From the NCBI GenBank assembly GCA_028689585.1, contig JAQVCW010000002.1, positions 62,001 through 126,000 on the forward strand: DNA of 64,000 nt, written 5' to 3'. A program made the position numbers and the translations under genes. Below the pieces are notes generated by a model. The model ran no database searches and was not told where the DNA came from. It was given only the letters and a program-made list of their open reading frames with translations. Below, piece by piece: positions 40,781 to 49,412 of this stretch (the stretch's first letter is position 1; each line of letters starts with the position of its first letter). Source of the DNA: Lachnospiraceae bacterium. GTDB lineage: Bacteria; Bacillota; Clostridia; Lachnospirales; Lachnospiraceae.

Positions 40781-41625
40781 TATTGCTGCACCTCCTTTGA
40801 TCTGGTCAGTCTGGTCTGGATAATGGCAATTAGCGCAACCAGCAGGAAGAAAATAACCGCCTTCGCCTGTCCTACACCTTCCCAGCCATTTCTGGTATAG
40901 AAAGTGTAATAAATATTCAGAGCCAGCATTTCTGACATCTTGGACGGTTCTCCCGCTGTCAAAGCCAGGTTCTGGTCAAACAGCTTGAAAGAATTGGTCA
41001 GTGTCAAAAACGTACAGATGGTAATAGACGGCATAACCATAGGGATCGTTACACTCTTCAAAATCTGTCTGGGCGAAGCGCCGTCAATCTTGGCCGCTTC
41101 AACCAGTTCACCCGGAATATTCTGAATTCCCGCAATGTAAATAATCATCATATAACCGACCTGCTGCCAGCACATCAGAATAACCAGTCCCCAGAAGCCA
41201 TAGGCGCCGGAATAGGTCAGCGTGCGGTTAAACTGAAGCAAAATGCCGTTCAACAGCAATTGCCAGATATATCCCAGAATAATTCCGCCGATCAGGTTCG
41301 GCATAAAGAATACGGTACGAAACACGTTGGTGCCCCGGATCTTCTTTGTCAGCAGCAGTGCTACTGTAAATCCAAGCACATTGATCACGACCACGGTAAC
41401 AATAGTAAATGCCGCTGTAAACCAGAGTGAATGGAGGAAGGAGGCATCTCCCCAGATCCTCAGATAGTTCTTAACCCCTACCCATTTTGCATCCACTACT
41501 GTAGTGAATTCACAAAAGGAAAGATAAATGCCCATCAGAAACGGCACAATAAATCCTATCGTAAATGCAATCAGAGTGGGAGCCAGAAAAATAGGCGAAT
41601 ACTTTCTCATTGTTTTCTTATTCAT
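40780..41625 (-). CDS. Carbohydrate ABC transporter permease, MalF type
   Basis: The 281 aa permease has six membrane segments and the EAA loop ELVEAAKIDGASPRQILKSVTIP near residue 180. It lacks the large second outside loop of E. coli MalF, as usual for Gram-positive forms. The start is preceded by AAAAGAGG. A 34-bp perfect palindrome lies between it and the binding-protein gene. Confidence 0.92.
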   Translation of the reverse strand: MNKKTMRKYSPIFLAPTLIAFTIGFIVPFLMGIYLSFCEFTTVVDAKWVGVKNYLRIWGDASFLHSLWFTAAFTIVTVVVINVLGFTVALLLTKKIRGTNVFRTVFFMPNLIGGIILGYIWQLLLNGILLQFNRTLTYSGAYGFWGLVILMCWQQVGYMMIIYIAGIQNIPGELVEAAKIDGASPRQILKSVTIPMVMPSITICTFLTLTNSFKLFDQNLALTAGEPSKMSEMLALNIYYTFYTRNGWEGVGQAKAVIFFLLVALIAIIQTRLTRSKEVQQ

Positions 41626-41643
41626 TCTGTACCTCTTTTCTCA

Positions 41644-41677
41644 AAAGAGGGTGAGCGAAGCTTCGCTCACCCTCTTT
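41644..41677. terminator. Perfect 34-bp palindrome between binding protein and permease genes
   Basis: The 17-bp arms meet without a spacer at 41660/41661. Read on the minus strand it is followed by TTTTGAG. It probably stops part of the transcription or protects the binding-protein mRNA, giving more binding protein than permease. Confidence 0.8.
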
Positions 41678-41733
41678 ATTTCATTTCATTTTACTGCATC
41701 TGCCCTTTTGAAAAGCAGTTCAGATACGAGTCA

Positions 41734-43041
41734 TTATTTCGTAGCTGCGCGTTCGGATGCCCATCCGTCAACAAATGCGGTAACAACGCCGTCCCATTCT
41801 CCTGTGCCCTGTGCATATTCCAGAAGTGCGGAGCCTACGCCATTTTTCCATTCTTCAGATGGCATTGTCGGGAAGCACCATGCTACAGGAGAATGTCCTG
41901 CTGCGATATCTTCATTTGCGCATGCAACCAGCGGGTTAGCCGGCAGATAATCATCACTGATGCAGTTGAAGGTAGTTACAAATCCCATTTCCTGAGTCAG
42001 AGCATTCTTTCCTTCTTCACTGGTAATTACCCATTTAAGGAAGTCTTTGGTTGCCTGGATATTTTCTTCCGGAGCATTTTTATTGATACACCAGTAATTT
42101 TCAGTACCGGTACACAGCCCCTGATTCTCTTCTCCCTCTACGCCGATATAAATCGGAAGCATTCCGAGATCTTCGTCTGCTACCTCATTGTCTTTGATAT
42201 CGGAATAAGCCCAGGTACCATTCTGATAGAATACTGCTTCGCCAAGTGCGAATTCGGAAGCTGCATCTTCACCAGTCTTGCTGGAAAGCAGTGCCGGATC
42301 ACAGGTAGCATCTGTCAGATACAGATCCCAGATCTGTTTGTAATTGTCGAGGTAGGTTCCTTTGATCGCATCCGTGGTTCCGATGTCATCTGCCTTATAT
42401 TCATAGTAGATCGGCAGGTTAGCCAGATGAGTCTTAAATCTCCAGTCAGAGGAGGAGTCCATACCGGCAGAGGTAAATGCACCTTCTACACCCAGCTCAT
42501 CTTTTCTTGCCTGGATATCATCTGCTACTGCTTTCAGGGTAGCAAAGCTGTTGATCTCGGAAGCATCCTTGATCACAGCGCCATCCAGCGCACAATAATC
42601 TGCCACAATTGCTTTATTGTAAATAATACCATAAGTCTCTACTGCAAATGCTACGCCAAGAGGTGCGCCGTCATCGCCGGTCAGTGCAAAATCCTGACTC
42701 TTTAATTCCTTATAAATATCGGTATCCGACAGATCCAGGCAGTAATCTTTCCAGGTAGCCAGACCAACCGGACCGTTTACATGGAATAAAGTAGGAACTT
42801 CATCCTTTGCCATCTCAGCCTTCAGCGTGGATTCATAAGTGCCGGATGCTGCTGTCACTACATTTACTTCCACACCCGTCTCCTCGGTATATTTCTCTGC
42901 CAGTGCTGTCCACTGATCTGCTGCTTCCGGTTTAAACTGCAGATAATATACAGAACCCTGGGTTCCCTCTGCCATAGCTGTTCCGGTCATCATAGCCGCT
43001 GCTGCTGCTGTCAATGCAAGACACTTCGTTAACTTTTTCAT
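41734..43041 (-). CDS. Extracellular sugar-binding protein of ABC transporter
   Basis: The 435 aa family 1 solute-binding protein has a signal peptide (about 1-25, TAMA before EGTQG) and the typical two-lobe pattern (VNVVTAASGTYESTLKAEMAKDE, then GVAFAVETYGIIYNK). It lacks the lipobox Cys expected of a Gram-positive binding protein, so it seems secreted unless held by another means. With the two permeases and malQ it suggests uptake of maltodextrins, but the sugar is inferred from malQ only. It is the first gene of the operon. Confidence 0.9.
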   Translation of the reverse strand: MKKLTKCLALTAAAAAMMTGTAMAEGTQGSVYYLQFKPEAADQWTALAEKYTEETGVEVNVVTAASGTYESTLKAEMAKDEVPTLFHVNGPVGLATWKDYCLDLSDTDIYKELKSQDFALTGDDGAPLGVAFAVETYGIIYNKAIVADYCALDGAVIKDASEINSFATLKAVADDIQARKDELGVEGAFTSAGMDSSSDWRFKTHLANLPIYYEYKADDIGTTDAIKGTYLDNYKQIWDLYLTDATCDPALLSSKTGEDAASEFALGEAVFYQNGTWAYSDIKDNEVADEDLGMLPIYIGVEGEENQGLCTGTENYWCINKNAPEENIQATKDFLKWVITSEEGKNALTQEMGFVTTFNCISDDYLPANPLVACANEDIAAGHSPVAWCFPTMPSEEWKNGVGSALLEYAQGTGEWDGVVTAFVDGWASERAATK

Positions 43042-43100
43042 ACTAATAGCCCTCTCTCTTCTAAAATGCGTTGTTCTACAGTTACTTCATTTCCTGTTTC

Positions 43101-43166
43101 GGAAACGTTATCGGTACCGTTTCCAATTGATGTTTTTATCATAGCACATGTATCGAAAATACGCAA
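43101..43166 (-). promoter_or_regulatory. Promoter and LacI-type operator of the sugar operon
   Basis: TTGCGT (43161-43166) and TATGAT (43138-43143) lie 17 nt apart on the minus strand. A 24-bp palindrome GGAAACG-N10-CGTTTCC with 10 of 12 matched pairs and a central CG (43101-43124) covers the early transcript, as expected for LacI-family repression. Confidence 0.75.
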
Positions 43167-43255
43167 CCATTTCCTTGCATTTCATTTGCATTTTGTATAT
43201 ACTATCCATATTTCGGATATTATTTTTGTCTATTTTCACCATGTTCCGAAGGGTA

Positions 43256-43284
43256 TTGTGGTAATGAAGAATCTATGATATGAT
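43256..43284 (+). promoter_or_regulatory. Promoter of the cyclophilin gene
   Basis: TTGTGG (43256-43261) and TATGAT (43279-43284) are spaced 17 nt, about 70 nt before the start codon. Confidence 0.6.
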
Positions 43285-43353
43285 TAGGCAGGAAGCAGCA
43301 TCTGTATTGATTCTGTTTCCATATAAATCAGATTAAGGAAAGGAATAAATCAA

Positions 43354-43875
43354 ATGACTCAGAATCCAATTGTAACAATTACGATGGAAAATGGAGATGT
43401 AATGAAGGCGGAATTATATCCGGAGATTGCTCCTGTTTCTGTCAATAACTTTATCAGTCTGATCAAAAAAGGGTTTTACGACGGATTAATTTTCCATCGT
43501 GTTATTAACGGTTTTATGATCCAGGGCGGATGCCCGGACGGAAATGGTATGGGAGGTCCCGGTTACTCCATTAAGGGCGAATTTGCACAGAATGGTGTGG
43601 TAAATGACCTGAAGCATACTCCCGGCGTTCTTTCCATGGCCCGCGCCATGAGCCCGAACTCCGCAGGTTCCCAGTTTTTCATCATGCATAAGACCTCTCC
43701 CCATCTGGACGGCGCCTATGCTGCATTCGGAAAAATCACGGAAGGACTAGACATTGTAAACAAGATCGCCAAAGTCGATACCGATTACAATGACCGTCCG
43801 ATGGAAGAACAGAAAATCAAATCAGTGACTGTTGATACGTTTGGTATTGACTATCCGCAGCCGGATAAGATGTGA
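43354..43875 (+). CDS. Peptidyl-prolyl cis-trans isomerase, cyclophilin type
   Basis: The 173 aa cytosolic cyclophilin speeds proline isomerisation in folding proteins. The active-site pattern is clear: FHRVINGFMIQGG with the catalytic Arg near residue 50, GSQFFIMH near 107, and HLDGAYAAFGK near 118. AGGAAAGG lies before the ATG. Its 3' end overlaps a converging GNAT gene, and its terminator lies inside that gene. Confidence 0.95.
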   Translation: MTQNPIVTITMENGDVMKAELYPEIAPVSVNNFISLIKKGFYDGLIFHRVINGFMIQGGCPDGNGMGGPGYSIKGEFAQNGVVNDLKHTPGVLSMARAMSPNSAGSQFFIMHKTSPHLDGAYAAFGKITEGLDIVNKIAKVDTDYNDRPMEEQKIKSVTVDTFGIDYPQPDKM

Positions 43876-44734
43876 TTTCAAAGCCAAGCTTTTCGGCCAG
43901 ATGCCGGGAAGCCTGGTTTTTTTTATAGATACAGGCATACAGCATATCCAGCTTCAGATCAAGGCGGGCATAATTGAGTATGGCACTGCACGCTTCATAT
44001 CCGTATCCCTTTCTCTGCTCACTTTTTTTGATGACGTAGCCCAGTTCAACGCGGTATGCTTCCTCATCCTCCCCGCACACCGGACAAAGCCCGCATCTGC
44101 CGATGATGCTCCCGTCCCTGCGGGTCACCGTCCACAATCCAAAGCCAAAGAAGGGGTATACATAGTGTATATATGATAGAAACTTCTCCCGTTCTTCCAG
44201 CGGGTCCGTCCCCATCTCTTCCGTGCAGAAACAGTTGCCGCAGGTCATTATCATATCAAACAGCTCTTCAAAGTCTTCCGGCCGGCTTTCGCGTATCACC
44301 AGCCGTTCTGTCCGGCATATGGTAACCGGCAGTCCCCGAAAGCGAAGATAATTATCCTTTAAAAAAGAGGCATCAATTCCCTCAAACGAGGAAAGAACCG
44401 TATCCACTCCTTCGAAATAAACGCTGGATGCATTTAGCTGCAGACCTATCACGTATTTTTTCCGTGCTCTCCAGTAATCGGCTGTCCTCTGGCTGTCCGT
44501 CATGATCAGCACAGGCATGCCGTCCTCTCCCGTCTGATCCGATATTATCCCTGATATTTCATCTGATACGATACCAGCCGTGTTGTCCGATGCTTTATTC
44601 ATTTTTTTCTCACAGACCACCTGACAGTCCAGATCATTCTGTCGGCAGTCTTCTAAAAATGAGCAAAAACCCGGAATTTCCAGGAAGCCGCGATAAAACT
44701 CTTCCGTAATGATCAGATATACTTTTTCAAGCAT
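43817..44734 (-). CDS. GNAT acetyltransferase with extra N-terminal domain
   Basis: The 305 aa protein has an N-terminal domain of about 145 residues of unknown function (possibly HAD-like: IGLQLN, FEGVDTVLSSFEGID) and a C-terminal GNAT domain (about 150-300) with RLVIRESRPEDFEELF, GYVIKKSEQRKGYGYEA and ASRHLAEKLGFE. The last 19 codons overlap the end of the cyclophilin gene on the other strand. AGAAAGG lies before the ATG. The substrate is unknown. Confidence 0.82.
   Translation of the reverse strand: MLEKVYLIITEEFYRGFLEIPGFCSFLEDCRQNDLDCQVVCEKKMNKASDNTAGIVSDEISGIISDQTGEDGMPVLIMTDSQRTADYWRARKKYVIGLQLNASSVYFEGVDTVLSSFEGIDASFLKDNYLRFRGLPVTICRTERLVIRESRPEDFEELFDMIMTCGNCFCTEEMGTDPLEEREKFLSYIHYVYPFFGFGLWTVTRRDGSIIGRCGLCPVCGEDEEAYRVELGYVIKKSEQRKGYGYEACSAILNYARLDLKLDMLYACIYKKNQASRHLAEKLGFEITSYPAADSQYQTYQQSLI
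43883..43924 (+). terminator. Terminator of the cyclophilin gene inside the antisense GNAT gene
   Basis: CCAAGCTT pairs with AAGCCTGG around an inner CGGC/GCCG stem, followed by eight T on the plus strand. The same bases encode the conserved ASRHLAEKLGF of the GNAT on the minus strand. Confidence 0.85.
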
Positions 44735-44807
44735 ATTTATCCTTTCTGCATGACACAGTCCCTTTTAAACATTCAGCTTCGGAAGCTGATACAATTAAAA
44801 CTGTTAT

Positions 44808-44840
44808 CAAAAAAAACTGCTGCCCAGGGCAACAGTTTTT
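44808..44840 (-). terminator. Terminator of the rpmJ-rplQ operon
   Basis: AACTGTTGCCC pairs with GGGCAGCAGTT (one mismatch), followed by eight T on the minus strand, shortly after the rplQ stop. Confidence 0.9.
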
Positions 44841-44851
44841 CATTATCAAAA

Positions 44852-45388
44852 TTAAACCAGTTCAAGAACTACTTCCATAGCTCCGTCACCACGACGCTGT
44901 CCGATCTTTACGATACGGGTATAACCGCCATTGCGGCCTGCGTACTTTGGTCCGATCTCATCAAACAGTTTAGCGGGGATATCAACCTGCTTTGTGTTCT
45001 TTTTCTTTCCGGCTGCTTCAGCAGGAACATCCTTTACAGGATAAAGAACCTTCAGCATCTGACGTCTTGCATGCAGTCTGCTTGCATTGTCTTTTTTGAT
45101 TTCTTTCTGAACTTCATCATATACGGTAACTTTCTTGCCGTCTACAACTTCCTTCACTCTCTTGCCGTCTTTGTCTTTGCGAGCTACTTTAGCAGTCACA
45201 GTAACGGTTTCGAAGTTATCTTTTTCTTTTACAGCTAAAGCGATCAGACCTTCTGCAATTTTGCGGACTTCTTTTGCTTTTGATTCTGTGGTAACGATCT
45301 TGCCTCTGTATAACAGAGCGGTTACCTGGTTTCTAAGCAGAGCCAGTCTCTGATCGGTAGGTCTGCTTAGTTTTCTATATCCTGACAT
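44852..45388 (-). CDS. rplQ: 50S ribosomal protein L17
   Basis: The 178 aa protein is longer than the common 113-130 aa. It begins with the L17 core ([39 protein letters not shown]) and ends with [33 protein letters not shown]. The extra 50-60 residues between about 75 and 140 are Lys/Asp/Val rich. It closes the rpmJ-rpsM-rpsK-rpsD-rpoA-rplQ operon. The spacer before it is unusually long (188 nt). Confidence 0.97.
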   Translation of the reverse strand: MSGYRKLSRPTDQRLALLRNQVTALLYRGKIVTTESKAKEVRKIAEGLIALAVKEKDNFETVTVTAKVARKDKDGKRVKEVVDGKKVTVYDEVQKEIKKDNASRLHARRQMLKVLYPVKDVPAEAAGKKKNTKQVDIPAKLFDEIGPKYAGRNGGYTRIVKIGQRRGDGAMEVVLELV

Positions 45389-45576
45389 TATTATTCTCCT
45401 CCATTCCGGAACATCCAGTCATGCTCTTCGGCCTTACTGCCTGAATGCGGTCTATGTCCTTCGTGTGTGCATTTTTCAAAAACGCGATGCGTTCTTTCGC
45501 TCCCTGCGAATGGCTCCGGCAATCCTGCCGAAAATTCTCCGCTGGTCTGTTCTATCTTAACAGATCCCCTAGGTGA

Positions 45577-46536
45577 TCATTCATCACTTGGGTTCAACTG
45601 AAGACCTAATTCTTTCAATTTTGCCAGAACTTCTTCTAATGATTTGCGGCCCAGATTACGAACCTTCATCATATCCTCGGATGTTCTGTTGCAAAGCTCT
45701 TCTACGGTATTGATACCGGCTCTCTTCAGACAATTATAGGAACGAACGGATAATTCCAGCTCATCGATGTTCATTTCCATTACTTTTTCCTTTTCATTGT
45801 CTTCCTGAACGCTCATAACTTCTACCGATTTGGCATTCTCAGACAAATCTACGAAGAGGCTCAGATGCTCGCTCAATACTTTAGCCGCAAGGCTGACAGC
45901 TTCATCCGGTGCCAGTGTCCCATTGGTAAACACATCCAGAGTCAGTTTGTCATAGTCAGTCACCTGACCGACACGGGTATTCTGTACTGCCATATTCACA
46001 CGCTCTACCGGAGTATAGATTGCATCCACTGCAATCACACCAATCGGCATATCGTCTTTTTTACCCTTGTCAGCACTTACATAACCTCTGCCTTTTGTAA
46101 TCGTAAGTTCCATGTAAAGCTTACTGTCTGCACCGCCGTTCAAAGTAGCAATGACCAGATCGGGATTCATGATTTCAAGATCCTGATCCACCTGAATATC
46201 GGCTGCGGTCACAACACCTTCTCCTTCGAATTCGATGTAAGCTGTCTTTGGCTCATTCGTCTCACTGTCGTTTTTAATCGCCAGTGATTTAATGTTCATA
46301 ATAATTTCAGTGACGTCTTCTTTTACTCCAGAAATAGAACTGAATTCATGCAGAACACCGTCTACCTTCACCTGACTGACTGCCACACCCGGAAGAGAAG
46401 AAAGCATAATTCTTCTCAGAGAATTCCCCAGTGTAGTACCATAGCCACGCTCCAGCGGTTCCACTACAAATCTTCCATATTTCTTATCCTCTGACATCTC
46501 AGCTATTTCAATTTTTGGTTTGTTGAAATCGAACAC
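45577..46536 (-). CDS. rpoA: RNA polymerase alpha subunit
   Basis: The 319 aa subunit has an N-terminal dimer domain (about 1-230, with [20 protein letters not shown]-like core) and a C-terminal DNA/activator-binding domain (about 250-315, [27 protein letters not shown] and [11 protein letters not shown]). It assembles core polymerase and is the contact for UP elements and many activators. It lies between rpsD and rplQ as usual. Confidence 0.98.
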   Translation of the reverse strand: MFDFNKPKIEIAEMSEDKKYGRFVVEPLERGYGTTLGNSLRRIMLSSLPGVAVSQVKVDGVLHEFSSISGVKEDVTEIIMNIKSLAIKNDSETNEPKTAYIEFEGEGVVTAADIQVDQDLEIMNPDLVIATLNGGADSKLYMELTITKGRGYVSADKGKKDDMPIGVIAVDAIYTPVERVNMAVQNTRVGQVTDYDKLTLDVFTNGTLAPDEAVSLAAKVLSEHLSLFVDLSENAKSVEVMSVQEDNEKEKVMEMNIDELELSVRSYNCLKRAGINTVEELCNRTSEDMMKVRNLGRKSLEEVLAKLKELGLQLNPSDE

Positions 46537-46586
46537 TCTTAGCCCCTCCTTTGGGTAATCTTATTTTTGAGGGTGACGAATAATGA

Positions 46587-47180
46587 TTACTTAGAATACA
46601 ATTCGACGATAAGCACTTCGTTTACAGGAACATCAATTGCTTCTCTGGTAGGAAGTTCTTTTACAACACCCTTCAGGGCCTCAGCATCAAATTCCAGCCA
46701 TTCCGGAACCAGTCTGCCGCCGGTTGCTTCCATGATGTCTTTGTATCTCTGAGAACCTTTGCATTTTTCTTTGATCTCAATGGTATCACCGGCTTTTATC
46801 AGGTAAGAAGGAATATTCACCTGTTTGCCGTTCACCATAATATGCTTGTGATCAACGATCTGACGAGCTTCTTTTCTGGTTCTTGCAAGTCCCATACGGA
46901 AGACTACATTATCCAGTCTGGTCTCCAGAAGGATCATCAGATTAGGACCGGTCATACCAGCCATTTTATCTGCTTTTTTATAGTAGTTTCTGAAAGGTTT
47001 TTCCAGAACACCATAAATGAATTTTGCTTTCTGTTTTTCTCTTAACTGCAGGCCGTACTCACTTACCTTACGGTTTGCGCGTTTTAATTCTCTGTTTGAT
47101 TTTTTATCTATTCCTAAATACACCGGATCCAGACCAAGTGATCTACATCTTTTAAGAACAGGAATTCTATTAACTGCCAT
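46587..47180 (-). CDS. rpsD: 30S ribosomal protein S4
   Basis: The 197 aa primary binder of 16S rRNA has the S4 RNA-binding domain ([40 protein letters not shown]) near residues 88-130. There is no Cys zinc motif at the N-terminus ([12 protein letters not shown] has one Cys), so it is of the C-minus type. S4 often autoregulates its operon; see the long spacer upstream of rpsM. Confidence 0.97.
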   Translation of the reverse strand: MAVNRIPVLKRCRSLGLDPVYLGIDKKSNRELKRANRKVSEYGLQLREKQKAKFIYGVLEKPFRNYYKKADKMAGMTGPNLMILLETRLDNVVFRMGLARTRKEARQIVDHKHIMVNGKQVNIPSYLIKAGDTIEIKEKCKGSQRYKDIMEATGGRLVPEWLEFDAEALKGVVKELPTREAIDVPVNEVLIVELYSK

Positions 47181-47199
47181 ATCCTATAGCACCTCCTAA

Positions 47200-47595
47200 T
47201 TAGACTCTTCTGCGTTTTGGTGGGCGGCATCCGTTGTGTGGTACCGGGGTTACGTCTCTGATACTGATTACTTCAAGTCCGTTCGCGGAAAGCGCGCGGA
47301 TTGCAGCTTCTCTTCCTGAGCCTGGTCCCTTTACAAATACATCAACCGTCTTTAAACCGTGAATTAAGGCTGCTTTTGTAGCAGTCTCTGCAGCCATCTG
47401 TGCTGCATAAGGAGTAGATTTCCTTGAACCTCTGAATCCAAGACCGCCAGCACTTGCCCATGATAAAGCATTTCCCTGTGCATCTGTCAATGTAACAATT
47501 GTATTGTTAAAAGATGACTGGATATGTGCCTGTCCCCGTTCAACGTTTTTCTTGACACGTTTTTTGGTCACTTTTTTCGTAACTTTTTTCGCCAT
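47200..47595 (-). CDS. rpsK: 30S ribosomal protein S11
   Basis: The 131 aa protein starts with a Lys-rich tail and has the S11 core: [24 protein letters not shown] and [18 protein letters not shown], ending [13 protein letters not shown]. It sits on the 30S platform. It lies between rpsM and rpsD with short spacers. Confidence 0.98.
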   Translation of the reverse strand: MAKKVTKKVTKKRVKKNVERGQAHIQSSFNNTIVTLTDAQGNALSWASAGGLGFRGSRKSTPYAAQMAAETATKAALIHGLKTVDVFVKGPGSGREAAIRALSANGLEVISIRDVTPVPHNGCRPPKRRRV

Positions 47596-47646
47596 TTTAA
47601 ACTAACCTACTTTCTTGATATTCTGCTTATACCAGTTTGTTATGAA

Positions 47647-48018
47647 TTATTTCTTCTTATTTGCTACAGTTCTCTTAGGACCTTTACGGGTTCTTGCGTT
47701 GGTCTTAGTCTTCTGACCACGAACCGGAAGTCCCTTTCTGTGACGGATACCTCTATAGCATCCGATCTCCTGAAGTCTCTTGATGTTCATTGCGATATCA
47801 CGACGAAGATCACCTTCCACGAGAAGTCCCATATCATCCATAATGCTACGGATTTTTTCTACTTCTTCATCAGTCAGATCTCTAACGCGAGTATCAGGAT
47901 TTACCTGAGCCGCCTCCAGAATTTTGTTTGAACTTGTTCTACCGATACCGTAGATGTAAGTCAAACCGATTTCTACACGTTTTTCTCTTGGTAAGTCTAC
48001 ACCAGCAATACGAGCCAT
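47647..48018 (-). CDS. rpsM: 30S ribosomal protein S13
   Basis: The 123 aa protein starts [26 protein letters not shown] and ends with the basic tail [18 protein letters not shown]. The ATG at 48018 follows GGAGG with 8 nt spacing; the ATG five codons earlier overlaps that site. It is separated from rpmJ by about 400 nt, a long gap for this operon. Confidence 0.97.
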   Translation of the reverse strand: MARIAGVDLPREKRVEIGLTYIYGIGRTSSNKILEAAQVNPDTRVRDLTDEEVEKIRSIMDDMGLLVEGDLRRDIAMNIKRLQEIGCYRGIRHRKGLPVRGQKTKTNARTRKGPKRTVANKKK

Positions 48019-48033
48019 GTAATTTTCCTCCAT

Positions 48034-48414
48034 CTTTCTTTGAGTGCGTCTTTCTCTGCACTCGTTTATTGTCCCTAATTGGGGTGTTTATAAACACCCA
48101 GCCGTATAAAATACAGCCTTTCCAACCCATTAAGCCATGAGCCTGAGGCTCTTGCAAAGCATGCATATTTTACGTCTATAGCGGATTGGCGTAAAATCGT
48201 GGACTGCTAATCCTGTGTTGGTATTAAAAGCCAATATCGCAATGAAATATTTTATCTAATATCTGTAGTCATAAATCCGGTAGCTGTAACTAGTAAGTCA
48301 TATCTATCAAGATCAGATGCCAAATCTATCGCATAATTTATTTCATCGTATATTGTAATCAGTCACAACAACCCATCCGGGTGTTTCGACTGCTGCCGCC
48401 ACTTTTAGTTTTGC
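48034..48414 (-). promoter_or_regulatory. Long structured spacer between rpmJ and rpsM
   Basis: About 380 nt without a convincing gene. It holds a perfect 18-bp palindrome GGGTGTTTA/TAAACACCC (48082-48099) and a GAGCCTCAGGCTC hairpin (48139-48151). A 36-codon open stretch with protein-like composition (ending at about 48256) has no clear start or ribosome site. It may be an autoregulatory leader, since S4 regulates this operon in other bacteria, or a decayed insertion. Confidence 0.45.
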
Positions 48415-48528
48415 TTAACCCTGTCTTTGTTTGTGCTTCGGGTTTTCACAGATAACTCTGATACTGCCCTTTCTTTTGATAACTTTGCACTTTTCACAAA
48501 TGGGTTTCACTGATGATCTAACCTTCAT
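48415..48528 (-). CDS. rpmJ: 50S ribosomal protein L36
   Basis: The 37 aa protein starts [20 protein letters not shown] and ends with [14 protein letters not shown]. The four zinc ligands are C11, C14, C27 and H32, the C+ form. GGAGG lies 7 nt before the ATG. It is the first gene after the promoter at 48612-48640. Confidence 0.97.
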   Translation of the reverse strand: MKVRSSVKPICEKCKVIKRKGSIRVICENPKHKQRQG

Positions 48529-48611
48529 GGTTAATCCTCCTTTCGCCTATGTCCTTAATTTTAAGCATAATGACAGACAGACTGTCCCCTGCTCACAAAA
48601 GTACAAGTGAT

Positions 48612-48640
48612 AGTATAATACAGACTGGAACAAATTGCAA
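48612..48640 (-). promoter_or_regulatory. Promoter of the rpmJ-rplQ (alpha) operon
   Basis: TTGCAA (48635-48640) and TATACT (48612-48617) lie 17 nt apart on the minus strand. It is right after the infA terminator, so a new transcript begins here. Confidence 0.85.
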
Positions 48641-48674
48641 GTGTTATTTTCAAACTTTTCACCTGATATCCGGC

Positions 48675-48709
48675 AAAATGCAGCCGCATCTTATATCCTG
48701 CGGCTGCAT
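48675..48709 (-). terminator. Terminator after infA
   Basis: ATGCAGCCGC and GCGGCTGCAT form a perfect 10-bp stem with a 12-nt loop, followed by TTTT on the minus strand. Confidence 0.85.
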
Positions 48710-48739
48710 CCTGCATTTATCTGTCGAAGCTGTTAATTT

Positions 48740-48958
48740 TTATTTATCTCTCCAGATAATCCGTCCCTTGGACAGATCATAAGGGGATAATTCGATTGTT
48801 ACCTTATCACCCGGGAGAATACGGATGAAATTCATACGAAGCTTGCCGCTGATATGAGCCAGAACCACGTGTTTGTTTTCCAGTTCCACTCGAAACATCG
48901 CATTTGGAAGTTTTTCCAATACGGTACCTTCTACTTCAATAACGTCTGCCTTTGACAT
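48740..48958 (-). CDS. infA: Translation initiation factor IF-1
   Basis: The 72 aa OB-fold protein starts [30 protein letters not shown] and ends [16 protein letters not shown]. It binds the 30S A site at initiation. It is the last gene before the terminator at 48675. Confidence 0.98.
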   Translation of the reverse strand: MSKADVIEVEGTVLEKLPNAMFRVELENKHVVLAHISGKLRMNFIRILPGDKVTIELSPYDLSKGRIIWRDK

Positions 48959-49040
48959 GCATGAACCTCCTCAAGGTCTCTTTCATTATAAATGATTAAT
49001 TGCTGCAAAATGTGCCGGCTGCTGGAAAGAAGCCGATACA

Positions 49041-49310
49041 CTACTGTTCTCTGCTGATTTTATACAGCTTCAGAACTCTTCTGATGTCTTCATCTCTTAC
49101 GATAAGCCATATCTGTTTTTTGATTTCTTCCGGCAGTTGTTTTATGATCTGCACATGCTTTTCTTTTTTACGCTTTGGTCTTTCCAGAAGTTTATTCTTC
49201 CCATCCGCAAGAACCAGCATGTCGTCTTCTCTGGAGAGCACCACATACATTGTGCCTTTATCATGCCCTGCCAGGGAAACTGCCAGCATAGCTGTCTTTT
49301 CCTGTTCCAT
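49041..49310 (-). CDS. KOW-domain RNA-binding protein
   Basis: The 89 aa basic protein has a KOW-like N-terminus (AMLAVSLAGHDKGTMYVVLSREDDMLVLADG) and a Lys/Arg-rich second half. Such 'L14e/L6e/L27e-like' proteins occur between map and infA in many Clostridia. They are assumed to bind RNA or ribosomes; the function is untested. Confidence 0.85.
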   Translation of the reverse strand: MEQEKTAMLAVSLAGHDKGTMYVVLSREDDMLVLADGKNKLLERPKRKKEKHVQIIKQLPEEIKKQIWLIVRDEDIRRVLKLYKISREQ

Positions 49311-49412
49311 GAATACCTCCCGGATTTACTGCCTGTGATTCTTTGTCCGCCAAAGCCGGCTTTGCATTGCTGCACAGCTCTTATCTGGCTTCTGCTCGCA
49401 CAAACAGCAGCA

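Noticed and set aside
47939-48166. 75-residue minus frame starting MHALQEPQAHG in the rpmJ-rpsM spacer
   Set aside because: It runs into rpsM in another frame, has no ribosome site and atypical composition.
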